A DNA stretch of 64,000 bases from Plicaturopsis crispa FD-325 SS-3 (lineage: Eukaryota; Basidiomycota; Agaricomycetes; Amylocorticiales; Amylocorticiaceae), in assembly GCA_000827205.1 (NCBI GenBank), contig KN832558.1, positions 1,783,839 to 1,847,838 on the forward strand. The letters run 5' to 3'. A program made the position numbers and the translations under genes. Positions 47,104 to 58,900 of this stretch are shown here, in pieces. Numbering within the stretch: position 1 is the first letter of the stretch; every line of letters starts with the position of its first letter. The notes beneath the pieces are model-generated. The model was given only the letters and a program-made list of their open reading frames with translations. It was not told the DNA's origin and made no database searches.

Positions 47104-47762
47104 CCATTGTGGACCGAGCCTAACCTCTACACTTGCGTGCAGGGGCGAGGACCGAGCGAGTTTACACCGGTCGCGAATGTCATGTAGACTGGAAGTTTGA
47201 GTCAATTAGACGGCTTGCGAGCATACCACCGGCAGCGGTGTCGCTGTTGGGTATGCTTGATTCCTGGTCGGGCCACCGGGGGTAGCTACTTCAGGAAAGT
47301 TTTTTCGAGTGCGACAGGCTACAGCAATCAAGTAAGCATGGCATGCCTATGCTTCTAGGAAAGATTTGCCGGTGAAAAGAGCAGATTGCTGCTAGAATCC
47401 TGCGGAGGACATCATCAGCGTACATACTGCGTACATAGTACTCAATTTGTATCGTGACGCACCTTCTAGCTTGAGGTTGCCGACAAAGCATGCGTAGGAG
47501 GAAGAACCACATATCTCCATTTCCTTGTGTCGTACCTACTCGGTTTAGGTAATCCGACGCTTGAGCAAGGGGCTGAGAAATGTAGCTTCCTAGTCTGGAC
47601 TAGGAAATGAAGTAAGATGGTAAGCTTAGACAAACCTTCCGAAGCGCAAAGCCCCAAACTATGTTCGAAAGATGAAGGGTTCCGGCAGAGATCCGTGCAC
47701 TCATCCATTGAACACGACGTTATGGATTCGCCAAGGGACACACACCTGCACACGCATACATT
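47104..47762. other. Intergenic upstream of the precursor gene and downstream of the tetraspanin gene
   Basis: 659 bases; one minus-strand frame at 47466-47753 has no recognisable features. Confidence 0.45.
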
Positions 47763-49410
47763 TTATCGAAGATGTGGCTCCCTAAATCGCCTGTCTTCCC
47801 TGTGGCTTATTCTCGTAGACGCTCTCGAAGCTTCCGGTCTGACGACTGCGTTACCCCTCCTGATACTCTTCCGAATCTTCTCCGCATCGGCTTTGACATC
47901 CACGCAAGTGAGTCTATAGCGCTTCGGTGTGATACCCTTTCCAAAGGTCGTCGTCAAGTGATTCGCGCAGAGCAGGGCCGCCACGATATTGAAAAGATGC
48001 AGAAGTACGAGCGAGAACGTGACAGACCAGATGGTTGTCAGGTTAGCGCGTTCGAAGCGGTAGAGATTGCCCTTGCATCCCGGAAGTGGCGTGCGCAGAT
48101 AGCACGTCCCGCTCGGGATCGCGTCATGCAGAGGGCTATAGTAGCCACAGCATTGCAGGGAGTCCTGAATGAGCAACCGTCCAAGTGGCGTGTAGTATTG
48201 GCTCCACGCGAGGTTCAGCTTCTGGTCGAGCGCGAACGCGTAACGCCGATACGAAAGATAGCCGACCGCGAGCATGCAGACCAGCGCTGGCCAGAGAAGG
48301 AGCGTGTAAATCGCGAGGATTGGCCGCGAGTTCAGAAAAGCGCCTGTGGCGCCCACCAGAGAAGTGAAGATCAGGACTGCCGACGTGAGCGTGATCAGAA
48401 TGAGTACGTCCCCATCTGCGACGTACATCACGTCTGCTAGACTCCAGGCTAATGCGACAAGGACCTTGAGCAATATTCTGACGGGCAGGAGCACGTGTGT
48501 ACTCACTTCGGAACCACGTTTTCACGGCACAAACCAACCCGGCCGCACCATACACGAACACCGTGAGCAGGGACGCCAGGATGACCCATTTGTATGCGGT
48601 CCATCTGTCAACCTTGTCCATTCCAAGTCCTTCGCCGTCCTCGAGTGCTGCGATGGCGTCGCTAAGTCCAGTCCCCTTGTTTATCCCGCTGTCCTCGTTG
48701 GTGATATTCTTAAGAGACAAGGGCTTCGGCCACTTGTGGGTGAACTTGTCGGTGGTTCCGATCGACGAGATGACAGAAAGACGACCCGAGTCAACGGACG
48801 AGCCAGTGGTGGAGCTGGACGCAGAGTAAATGCTCCCCTGCGTCGATACGGAGTCACTCCTGCTGCTCATAGCTGCGGATTTTCGGGATCCTCGTGATGC
48901 TGCAGGAACGAGCTTTGGTGGCAGGCCGGGAGGCCCTCCGAAAGGACGGAAACTCATTCGCCGCGAAAGCATATCCCGGAAAACGCTGCCTTTGCGCTCT
49001 AGTGAATGGCTTCGAGACGGGAGACGCGTTGAATCCGATTCTGATGGGTGTGCCGACTGGTCATGGCGAGGAGATAGGGGAACGGGAGTGAGTTCCTCTG
49101 GTTCAAAAGGCGGGTCTGTATCCTCGCGGATTTCGAAGGAGAACTGACTTCCAGTAGACGCTGGGGAATACGCCGGTAGCGAACCACCTGAAGAGGCTAC
49201 GAGGATGACGGTGGGCTGTTCATGATCGAGTTCGGCGCCATCATCCTCGGGTTGAGCGCTAAGGCGTGGGCGGAACGATGGTGTTGGCGAAGGCGAGATT
49301 GTTGGAGATGAAGCGTCGGGATTAGGGCTGTACACGCCTGAGCGCCTGCGAACACTCGAGCGATTGGTTGACGTGGACGCTATTCCTGAGGACGGACGTC
49401 TACGCTCCAT
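47763..49410 (-). CDS. Tetraspanin with long N-terminal extension (basidiomycete Tsp2-like)
   Basis: Four-helix membrane organiser. The start ATG at 49410 opens a ~275-residue cytosolic region that is Ser/Pro-rich (SSPTISPSPTPSFRPRLSAQ, SSSTTGSSVDSGRLSVISSI). Helix 1 is KWVILASLLTVFVYGAAGLV. After the only intron (near 48450-48510) come helix 2 (DVLILITLTSAVLIFTSLVG) and helix 3 (LAIYTLLLWPALVCMLAVGY). The large loop holds the CCG signature QDSLQCCGYYSPLH and the further Cys pair in GTCYLRTPLPGC. Helix 4 is VTFSLVLLHLFNIVAALLC, and a basic tail ends at 47763. In basidiomycetes tetraspanins of this shape are called Tsp2; the ascomycete Pls1 is needed for penetration. Intact. Confidence 0.87.
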
Positions 49411-50592
49411 TGTTGGTATCGTACGGAAACAAAGAGGAGAACCGTGTCAGCCTCCGTTCCAAGGTGGTAACCGATCGGTAGGCGGCATTCAGTCGAGAAT
49501 GGAATTCCATTCACGGGCAGTAATGGGTGCAGTCCCTCACGATGGTAGGGTTCAGATCGCTATCGAGTTCAGGTTCAGTGGTCATGGTCACTATCGGGAG
49601 GGAGTGTGCAACATGAGGTGTCGCGATTGGAGGTGATAACTTGAAGTGCGGCAGTGGGCGACAGAAGCGCAGGCAATACTTCCATGACGGAGTTGCACCT
49701 TTCGATGTTGAGGTTATGCCAACACATTCTACGAGCAGGATAGTATCCTGATCATGGTTTGACGAGTACATCCTTGACCAGGGATACTGGGGGATTTTTA
49801 GACGGCTTGCCTTGTATTTCCTCGAGAGGGTTACATTTATTCTGTCACTGGAAGTGGGATGAGATATTGAGAGATGTTAGTAGATTAATACTCTTTGTTG
49901 TGAGGAGTAAGGACTCGACGGACCTATGTTTACATTGCATGTTTTTCTTTGAACGGTGGCCAGACGGTGGCGAATGAATCCTCGGAGTTGTTCCTTTCTG
50001 AAACCACCTGTTTCGACACTTTTGTCGTCCTACAAGGCTACGGCAATGCTGCATCTCAATGTGCAGAGCATGCGGAAAGAAACGCGTTTTGCTGTTTATT
50101 AGTTCGTAGGAGGTAGAAAGTTAGTGCCACACTGTGCAAGGAGCAGCCTGCCTTTTGCCACATGGCATGACATACTTAGTCGCGCCGGCCCCCCGGCCCG
50201 GGGCCTAAGTATCAGAAACACGCTCAACGCTGAAAACGAGCTGAAACCTGTGGGACCTTCAAGTTGACGCCGAACGCTGGACGTCGAACGTCCGCTCACG
50301 CTTGCCTATATTGACTACTATTCTGCCTTGACGACGCATTGGACTCAGTTGACCTGTGCAACCATTCAAGTCTGGGAACGAAGATGCATCTACGTGCCAA
50401 ATTCACTGGCAAGCTACATCGGAACACGCAAGGATTTCCCTCTAATTCAAGATACTATACGGCGGCTCCATGGCGACAAGGACATCTCACGGGAGCAACA
50501 TAAGAATTCAGATTGCTCAAGGGCAGTGTCGTATACTTAAATCTAGGCCATTCATGGTACATACACCTTCAACGAACCTGCAAGCACCCAAC
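49411..50592. other. Divergent intergenic region (tetraspanin / M3 peptidase)
   Basis: 1.2 kb. A C/G-rich segment lies near 50180-50205. Frames on both strands have no recognisable family. A possible longer start of the peptidase at 50470 would shorten this gap. Confidence 0.45.
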
Positions 50593-53437
50593 ATGTGGGT
50601 ATCACTGTTGACGCCTCCACAAGCGGCACCATCCTGGAATCATTCCCCCGAAGAAATATTGAACTTGGTCAAGGACACGCTTCAGGCCCAGAAACGGCTT
50701 CAAGACAAGGTCGCAACGCTCGCGCCCGCAGAGTGCAATTTCCAGACGGTGTGCTTCAATTTTGACTAGTTACTTTGCCGGTAAACTAACGCGTTGTTCA
50801 GGTCTTTGTAAGTGTCAATAGTCGTGCATGTTGCGGTGACACATTCTCAGCGAGGCGGCATGTCTTCAGGCTGCTCTCGCAGCCGGCGAGGCCGACTTGG
50901 ACTCGACCATAGAGCCTCTCACATTTTACCAGCACGTGTCTCCGTCGCAAGAGCTCAGTGACAGCGCTCGCGAGGCAGAACGTCTCAGGAAAGCCTATGA
51001 AGTTGACTCTTCCATGCGCTTGGATGTATTTCAGGCCAAGGTATCTGCAGAGAAGAACATCAAGGCTTCCGGCCAGTGGGATGAACTGCCCGCGGAAGAG
51101 AAGCGTCTGGTCGATAAGATGCTTCTTGACGGTACCCGTGCGGGTTTTGCGCTGTCTGACGAGGAAAGGGCTGTTCTTACAGATCTTCGGAAGGAGCTTT
51201 CGCAGGCTTGCACAGAGTTCAGGGTACGTTATGCGTGTTTTACTCCGTACTAGCGCAATAAATTACAACTACCATCACAGAAAAATGCCAATGAAGAAAA
51301 CGTACTTCAATAGTTGAACATGATATCGATCGGAAGTCACGCTGACCTGCCTTTGCAGGGTCTCATCACGTTTACGCTTGAAGAATTGCAAGGAGTTTCT
51401 GCGGACGCGCTGGCACGCTTCACCAAGCATATGGAGGACGGGAAAGAGCTATACGACGTGCCTAACAGGCAAGCCACGTCCATAGTAAGAATCATACACA
51501 CACACTTCCTCGTACTAGCGGGGTGCTTACTTTCTGCATGCTCCAGCATGCCGAAGCGCGGAACCCACAAACGCGCGAACGTGCGCAACATGCCTACGAA
51601 AATCGCCTCAAGATCAACGTCCCCATCATCAACACGGTCCTGGACCATAGGCGTAAAATCGCAAAGATATTGGGTTATCCGACGTGGGCAGACTACACCA
51701 CGGAGGTGAAGATGGCAAAGAACGCCGCCCGCGTTATAGACGTGAGACCCCATCATCTTCCCAGCCGTCTCCGTTGAGTAAGAAGATACACAGTTCATCG
51801 ATGACCTAGAGGAGAGACTGAAGCCGATCGCCGCAAAGGAGTGTGAAGTCCTCCTTTCGCTCAAGAAGGCGGAGCACGCGCAGACAGGCCTCCCATTCGA
51901 TGGCGAGCTGTATCTCAGTGAATACTCCTATTACAACAAGAAGCAAGTCGACCGCACACTCGACTTCGACGGTCGGCTCTTCAGGGAATACTTCCAGGTC
52001 CCCGTAGTCATCCCCGAGATCATCGCAATTTATCAGGACCTGTTAGGTGTGCGCTTCCGGGAGATGAAGGGCGAAACTTGGCATCCCGGTATGTCACTGT
52101 ATGCTAGATCATCCCCGCATGATTCATCCCTAGCCCCATGGCTCAGATGTGCAGCAATACGCCGTCTGGGACAACCGCGCTCCAGACACTGAACCCGAAT
52201 TCCTCGGGTATCTCTATCTCGACATATTTTCGCGTCGTACGCAATTCCATTTATTTCCCTCAATTGCGGATGTTTACTTAACGCGCAAATTTAGTCAACA
52301 AGTATTCCAATGTATCGGTGTGGCCCCTCATTCCAGGGTATGATCTCCCTAGCGGAGGCCGCCGCTACCCGGTCGCGGCGCTGTTGGCAAGCTTTACAAA
52401 ACCGACTCCGGAGAAGCCAGCGCTCATGTCCCACCACGATGTGACCATGTTTTTCCACGAGTTAGGGCATGCTTTCCATGAGCTGCTGAGCCGCACGCGT
52501 TTCTCTAGATTCCACGGGACAAAGTATGTTTGAATCCGATGGTGCTTGGGAACCGTATAATTCTGACATGTATATTCTTTGCAGAGGCGCTATAGATTTC
52601 GTTGAAGCACCGAGCCAGATGCTCGAGAATTGGTTTGGCTGTCTTCATGCCGGCTAGCTCTTGTTGCTGACATGCTACATGACAGGTGTTGGGAGCCCAA
52701 AATCCTTGTACGCATCTCGAGCCACTACGAGACGCAACAGCCGCTCTCGGCCGAACTCATCGAGAAGCTCACAAAGACGTACGTCGTTCCCTGGTTATTT
52801 TCTCCTCTGTGCAGTTTCACTCAATGACACTTGCCATGGATGATCACCAGCCGGTACGCAGGTGTAGGCCTGTTCCAGCTCCGCCAACTCTTCTACGCAA
52901 AATACGACGTCCTTGTGCACATGGATCAAGGCAAATGTCTACCCCCTCATGCTCCTGGTGTCGTACTCACATTCACCTTTGCGCGCACAACAGAGTACAC
53001 TGACTATACGAAACTCTGGAACGAGCTACGGGAGTCTATGACAATGCTCAAAGGACAGCCTGGGCCTGGCCAAGCCGGATTTGGGCACCTTGTAGGGTAC
53101 GCATATCCCTCCCTCGTCTATAAACCTGAGGTTGACTTGTCTGCACAGGGGCTACGACGTAGGCTATTATGGCTACGCGTACTCTCTCGTCTTCGCCCAG
53201 GACATGTATGCATCGGTGTTCAAGGAAGACCCATTTGACCCTGCGCAAGGGTTACGGTACCGGGACAGCGTCCTATGTGTCGGGGCTAGCAAAGATGAGC
53301 TGCAAATACTCGAGGTATGTTTGGATAACTCTCAGAAAGACCATTTGACGCATTGTGCACAGGATTTCCTCGGCCGCCCGCCAAATTCCGATGCGTTTTT
53401 GAAGGCAATATTTGGCACAGTACAGGCCAATTGTTAG
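50593..53437 (+). CDS. M3 metallo-oligopeptidase (saccharolysin/thimet type)
   Basis: Zinc endopeptidase that degrades short peptides in the cytosol. The start ATG 50593 (MWVSLLTPPQAAPSWNHSPE) fits the family N-terminus; an in-frame ATG at 50470 would add about 40 residues that could be a targeting sequence. Then come LTFYQHVSPSQELSDSAREA, RKIAKILGYPTWADYTTEVK, FDGELYLSEYSYYNKKQVDR and SVWPLIPGYDLPSGGRRYPV. The zinc site is MFFHELGHAFHELL (HExxH, His at 52456), with FVEAPSQMLENW supplying the third ligand Glu. GYDVGYYGYAYSLVFAQDMY and FLGRPPNSDAFLKAIFG follow; stop TAG 53435-53437. Very small exons are needed: 21 nt at 51281-51301 (KNANEEN) and possibly 6 nt at 50802-50807. Intact at the level I can read. 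Confidence 0.88.
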
Positions 53438-54050
53438 TCACTCCAGTACGCTGGAACATTCATTCTGTGAGGCAGTTTCGAGAAGGCTGGCGCGGGAAAA
53501 CGGGAAAGGAAACCAAGATATCTGCGACACAGGGATGCGCCTTGGCAAGTCGGGAGGCACTGTCGAGGCTTCCGCTGCTGCGCTGGAGGCTTGGAAAACT
53601 CCGGAAAGCGTGTCCCGTCGGACGCGGAGTCGTTTGCCTCGAGCTCACTTGTGAAAGTCAACGATGCGTTTAGTTGTGATACATAGCCTTGCTGGAAACT
53701 GTTGACGTTCGTGTCATTTACAAAACTGAGAATATGTCACGGCCTAGCATAAGTACTAGTACTTGGTGTCGTAACAGCCTGAAAGAATAGATGAGGAGGA
53801 GACCTGGAGAATTGAATGCATGTCGCCTTTTTGAAGTCCGCGATGCTGAAGCACTGAGCGCTGAACGCTGAACATACTTGCACCAGGTCGCGCTCAAGCG
53901 CTAAAAGCCCTCCCACGTTACGATAGATTTCAGTGGTGAATACAGCATTACATGGTAATGTACATTAAGAAATCGTAGCGCGTGACGTGCACTGGATGTC
54001 CGTATAACTGTCCAGCAGTGAATCAGCGATACAGAGGTCGACACACAGCT
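53438..54050. other. Convergent intergenic region
   Basis: 613 bases between convergent genes. Local repeats of AGCGCTGAACGCTGAAC type occur near 53860. No gene. Confidence 0.45.
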
Positions 54051-54593
54051 TCAGTAATCCTCCCCCAGCCTCTGATAGGGCGCCATTGCCAGAGGTCGAC
54101 CCCGCCCGCCTGCTTCCACTTCTGACATATCCGTTTCTGATCGCCTGCCTGGCGGGCAGTATGCAGGGGGTGGGATACCGACATCGTATTTTGGGAGACG
54201 TTGGTCAAATGTCGACGCTCGAGAGATCGGAGGCACTCGGACACGACGCGAGTAGGATGTGGATGACGCGAAAAGGCCCTCCTCTAAGTCGTGGTGATCC
54301 TGCCCGCCGCATAGAGTGTATCTAAGTATTTCTATGAAGAGAGTGAACAGAGGTCACACAGGACGGGTGAGAAGCTGCTTACGGAGGCGAGTCATGCCGC
54401 GCTTCTCGTGTAGTGACAATTTCTGATATCGTGCGGCGGCAACGAATAGAGATGACACAGCGACGAGGAATACTGAGCGAAAGGCGCCGCTATTAAGACG
54501 GGCAGGTGCGCAGAACGGAAAGCACAACTTACTAAGCCCAAACACCATTGCCGCTACGATCCTTGGTGGTATACTGGTCTGTGCCGTGTCCAT
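54051..54593 (-). CDS. Small single-pass membrane protein with a PPxY motif
   Basis: I do not recognise a named family. Three exons (54533-54593, 54383-54472, 54051-54331) give 143 residues; their 432 nt are in frame and the two introns (60 and 51 nt) have standard GTAAGT and GTAAGC donors. The N-terminus is short, then one membrane helix spans the first splice (IVAAMVFGLIFLVAVSSLFV). A basic segment follows (RYQKLSLHEKRGMTRL). The soluble tail contains FDQRLPKYDVGIPPPAYCPP, with a PPxY-type motif (PPAY), and ends MAPYQRLGEDY. PPxY motifs in membrane proteins commonly recruit WW-domain ubiquitin ligases such as Rsp5. A TATA-like TATATA sits about 115 bases upstream. Without splicing, exon 2 would run to an early stop, so the gene is easy to miss. 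Confidence 0.65.
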
Positions 54594-55988
54594 GATGGAA
54601 TCGGCTGGGTTGGGATGGTGCAGACGGGTGCTGGTGGTACGAGGTGGTTAAGTCTCTGAGGCAGAGTGCAAGTAGAGGTGAGAGAGAGAGCAGCCCAGTC
54701 AGTACCTGTATATAACCTCGATATTGGGCGCCTAGTCATCTCAGGCGCCCAAGAAGAGCAATCAAGCTGCACAGCAAATAGTAAGTTCTATCTCCAGACT
54801 CCAGTCCGTTGGCGCGTATGAGTTGTGGGGCCGAGATTGTCGGGATGCTGATCCGTTGGTCGATAGTCGGTCCCGCTGAATTATACCACCGCCGCGGGGA
54901 CACGGCTACCCCGCAACCCCGCACGACAGCGCAACGTCGCCGTGATGAGTAAGAAAATGCATGCTCTAAACGGCAAAGACCACTATGATGGCCACATGAG
55001 AGCGAGAGTCGAATGTCTTATCTATTCGTTGTTCCGAGGAGGCTGGAGCCTGAATACTCCCGAAGATATCAACCTGCAGCTGACGCGAGGAATAACATTA
55101 AGAGCAACAAGTGAGCCATAGCGCCTATATGCAGATGAGAACCGTCACCGTCATGTTTTCTGTGATATTTGTCAAGGGACCGTTCCTATAGGTCGGACGT
55201 CGGCAAAACTCCGTTTTCACAGGTCCTCGAGGGACCGGTGCAGGTGTGGGTCCGTGCGAAGAGTTTCATCTCGGCGTTCTTTGCACTGAATGCTGGTGGG
55301 CCAGCCCTGTAGCCCTGATTCAAAGAGATCTAACCGCGAACCTAGCGAAAAAAGGAACGCCACATGCGGCTTATGTCTGGGAAATTCGAGGAGTAAGTTT
55401 GCAATCGGCATGATCAATGTGTTCTCAACTTCAAATGCTGCGAAACCGCATACCTCAACTTGGTACCGATGTACGATGGCGAAGAGTCACAGTTCAGTTG
55501 GAGTTTTCTCGCCGATGCCTAGCGTAGAAAGCATGCGTCCGGACGAAAAAAAGAGAGGGTCGAGACCCAGATGATCTTACGCCAGAACATTTGCAATATG
55601 CGTACAAACGTTGATGAATAGCACAAGCTCGCAGTCAAGCAGAAGAGCCTTCGTATACGTCTTTTGGGAAACAGTAGAAGGAAAGCACAGTCTTGAATTG
55701 CAGCCTCGCCAACGCAGGATGAAGGAAATATCGATGCAAAGTGCAAGCAGTCGCCTGCAGACTGCAGTCGCTCGGGTGTACAATGTTGCACATGTTTGGC
55801 CCATGTGGCGTGACCGCGGTACCATCCTCGCTCAGCGCTCAACCGTGACGGTCGCGCTCACCGTCTGTCTCTTACTCTGAAACGTCGACGTCGCCGTGGA
55901 ACAGTTTAAACTGCCGTCAATCGTATCTGTTCTGGATGATAGAGACCCCTTCTGCCTAGCTATCTTTTTCAGGACTTCTTGAATTCCC
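54594..55988. other. Region upstream of the WDR7-like gene, partly coding-like on the minus strand
   Basis: The first ~130 bases are the promoter of the small membrane protein, with TATATA near 54708-54713 on the minus strand. From 55217 to about 56149 the minus strand has several open stretches with protein-like composition (for example TREAEWVCCLVREAASKGIQ and SLGSRLDLFESGLQGWPTSI) and possible splice sites. I could not link them into one gene or name a family. Part of this overlaps the start of the WDR7-like frame. The plus strand shows none of the N-terminal WD repeats expected for that family. Confidence 0.35.
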
Positions 55989-58900
55989 TTGGACGCAGCC
56001 TCCCTGACGAGACAGCAAACCCATTCGGCCTCGCGGGTTTCTTGTCCTGCGATGAACTCTGCATCGGGGCCACTTATACTTCCGTTGACATTTCCAGCCG
56101 CTACCGGAACGCGAGACGATGCGACGTCTACCTCTGCACGCGATCTCATTGAGCAAAGCTGCTCGAGAGTGCACGCAACCTCATTAGTCTCGTGGGGGTT
56201 ATCTCAACCTGACTTCGACGGAAACTTGGACCTGTCCGCTAGAGGCGCTGCTGTTGGTGGAGACGATGGTTCCATATACGTGTTCCGTCCTTCTGCCCCC
56301 ACCTCCAGGAATTCGCCTGCTTCCGCATCGAACAGTGTCTCGCACGAGTCCAGCCACTTGAATCGGTCCAGTTCCCAAGCGAAAGGGCATCGCAATCATT
56401 CTACTTCTCGTTCCGCTTCTCCGTCCTCTTCAGTATTCCATCAATCCCCATTCAACGTTACATCTCGGTCCCGGATAGTTTCCGGCATATCGAAAGAGCA
56501 AGTCGAGGCACCCAAAAATTATGTCGACTTCGAGGATGAGCCAGACAAGCTGAAAGACATGTTGAAAGGGAAGGGACCACGTAAATCTATCAGCGATGGC
56601 ACGGCTTTATCTCTCGACAAGGGATTCATGGAGAAAACGGCATCTCTATCTCCCACATCCTCGAGCGCTATGCTTCCTGGTAGCTACACACCCAAACGAC
56701 GAGACGATGCAAAATCGCTACTTTCCGCGCTGAACTCTCCACTCGTGTCGCCTAAACCGTCGTCAATACCCGGATCACCCAGTATACCCGCCTTTTCGCT
56801 TGAAGGGATAGATGCCCAATCTCTATCTTTGTATCTTCATATTGTCCCACATCGTTCTGGACTAGGACGAGCCGCAACACAAATGTGTTTGCTAGACAGT
56901 GATCGAGTCTTAGTCGCACTGCAAGAAACTGGGTATGTCGAGCTGTCTCTCTCGTTCAAGTCGCTGAATCTCATTACTACGATTGTGATAGAGAGATTTC
57001 TCTGTACAAAATCAAGGACGGTGCATGTATTGCACGGAGCCAGTGCTATAATCGCCCTGCGGCCACCAGTGTCACTGAAAACCCGGACGCACTCCATACT
57101 ATATGGAAATGGACACGACTGCAGGCATATGATAACGGCGAGGTGCGACGACTCATCGGCCCTCATCGTATGTTTATTTACGTGTCTTTGTTCGCTGTGT
57201 ATCTACGAAGTCGAAATTATTGCTTGCATCTGCCACTGCAGACGGCACTATGCCTTCCGATGCGCAGGACGGGAATGAACATTCAAAAGTTTTACTTGCG
57301 CTTTTCGAGTTCTTCCCTGGCGAAGACGTTGCAATGCATGAACCTAGGTTAGCAGCGCTAGGCGAGTGGGTGTCTGACGGGTTTACTGAACAGACTGGAC
57401 TTCACCGAGAGCCTGCTGGTACGTTTGTATTATTTTTGTTGAGTATCCGCAGGTCTGAAATGAGCCGTATTCTAGGTGATTGGACGTTCTATCGTGTTGA
57501 TTCGCGTGGCCATCTCATAACGCAGCATCTGGACCTGTCTCGTCTTCCCATCCCAGTGGATGAGACTCCGGCACCTGAACCTTCTACAAATAACCTGCTA
57601 CCGCTACCCAATCCCTTCAAAGCGCTCCAAAATCGTTCTGCCGAACATGTTCCTTTAGTACCGGACAGCACGGGAGACAGAGAAAGCTCGCATCTGGGCA
57701 GCGATGTTGATCTTGGCGAGCTTTCGCTTCGTTCGATAGGTCTGCGCACGCGTGACGGAGGTGATACGTTGCGATGTATAGCGTGGTCAGCTCAAGAACT
57801 GACGGTGAATCCGTAGCCTTAAGTCAACGGGCCGAACGTACTGACACTATCGCATACAGGTCCTTGAAGTCCGAGACGGTCGTCTGCGATCCCTATTTGT
57901 GTCGCCTATGGGCGGCATTGAGAGTACTCATTGGCTGGACGATGCCACTTTCTGCGTCGTTTACAAGGTATCTTGCCATACCTATTCAACCACACACTCG
58001 CCTCAACCAGTGCACTTAGGGCCGGGTAGAACATCACAAGCTTAAGGTCGTGGACGCAAACGATAACGAGGTGGCTGAGACGGCGAATGTGTGGACGACT
58101 CGTCTAAATGTTCAGTAAGCTGCTGTGTTGTTTTCTTCCAGCTTGTTTTGTCCTGATAGTCCTCGATGAATCAGGTCGCGGGAGCTTCGGTCCTTCGATT
58201 TAGGACGTCATGACGCGTTGTATCTATCCTCTAGCTCTGAGTTGTTTACGACGGGAGTCGACAAAGCGGGCCGCCGTAAACTGGAAACGCTCAAACTTGC
58301 TGCAGGACTCACCGAGGCGACGACCAAGTTGCGGCGATTATGGAAAGCATCGCACAGGAAAAGTGCTGATTTGATTTCAACGATACGGGTTACATGTGTG
58401 CTTCCACTAGAGCTGGAGCTCATATTCATGGGCCTAAGTTCGTCATAGCCTAATTTTCATTCAGTTTCACTAACGAGCATCGCATCTTACCCTCTACAGG
58501 CGACGGGCATGTTCGCCGCTCTTCACTGACAGAAATGGCCAGAGGTACGCCTGTACCACCTGGAACATGTACCCAGTGTCCTCTTGGTGGTCCCATAGTG
58601 GCTCTTCATCAGATTCACAACACCAGGACGAAGGAGCCATTCATTGTTGGAGGGGCTGATGATGGATCGATCGCGTTCTGGGCCGCAGAGTACGCATGTT
58701 CTCTTACCTCGAAGCTCTCTGTACTTAATACGATATTGATAGTTCTCTCGCTCTTTGCGCTCGCTGGATTGTCTTCACGACGCCTCTAGTCTCTGCTGTT
58801 CAAGTATACGAGCAAACCGTCGGAACACTCCGAGGCTGCCTCTTATGCGTATCGTATGACGGCACCATAGCCGTCATTGCAGTGGATGGCTTTCAGCTGT

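Noticed and set aside
48346-48897. 183-codon plus-strand frame opposite the tetraspanin gene
   Set aside because: The minus strand carries the tetraspanin helices and CCG motif; the plus-strand translation is low in structure.
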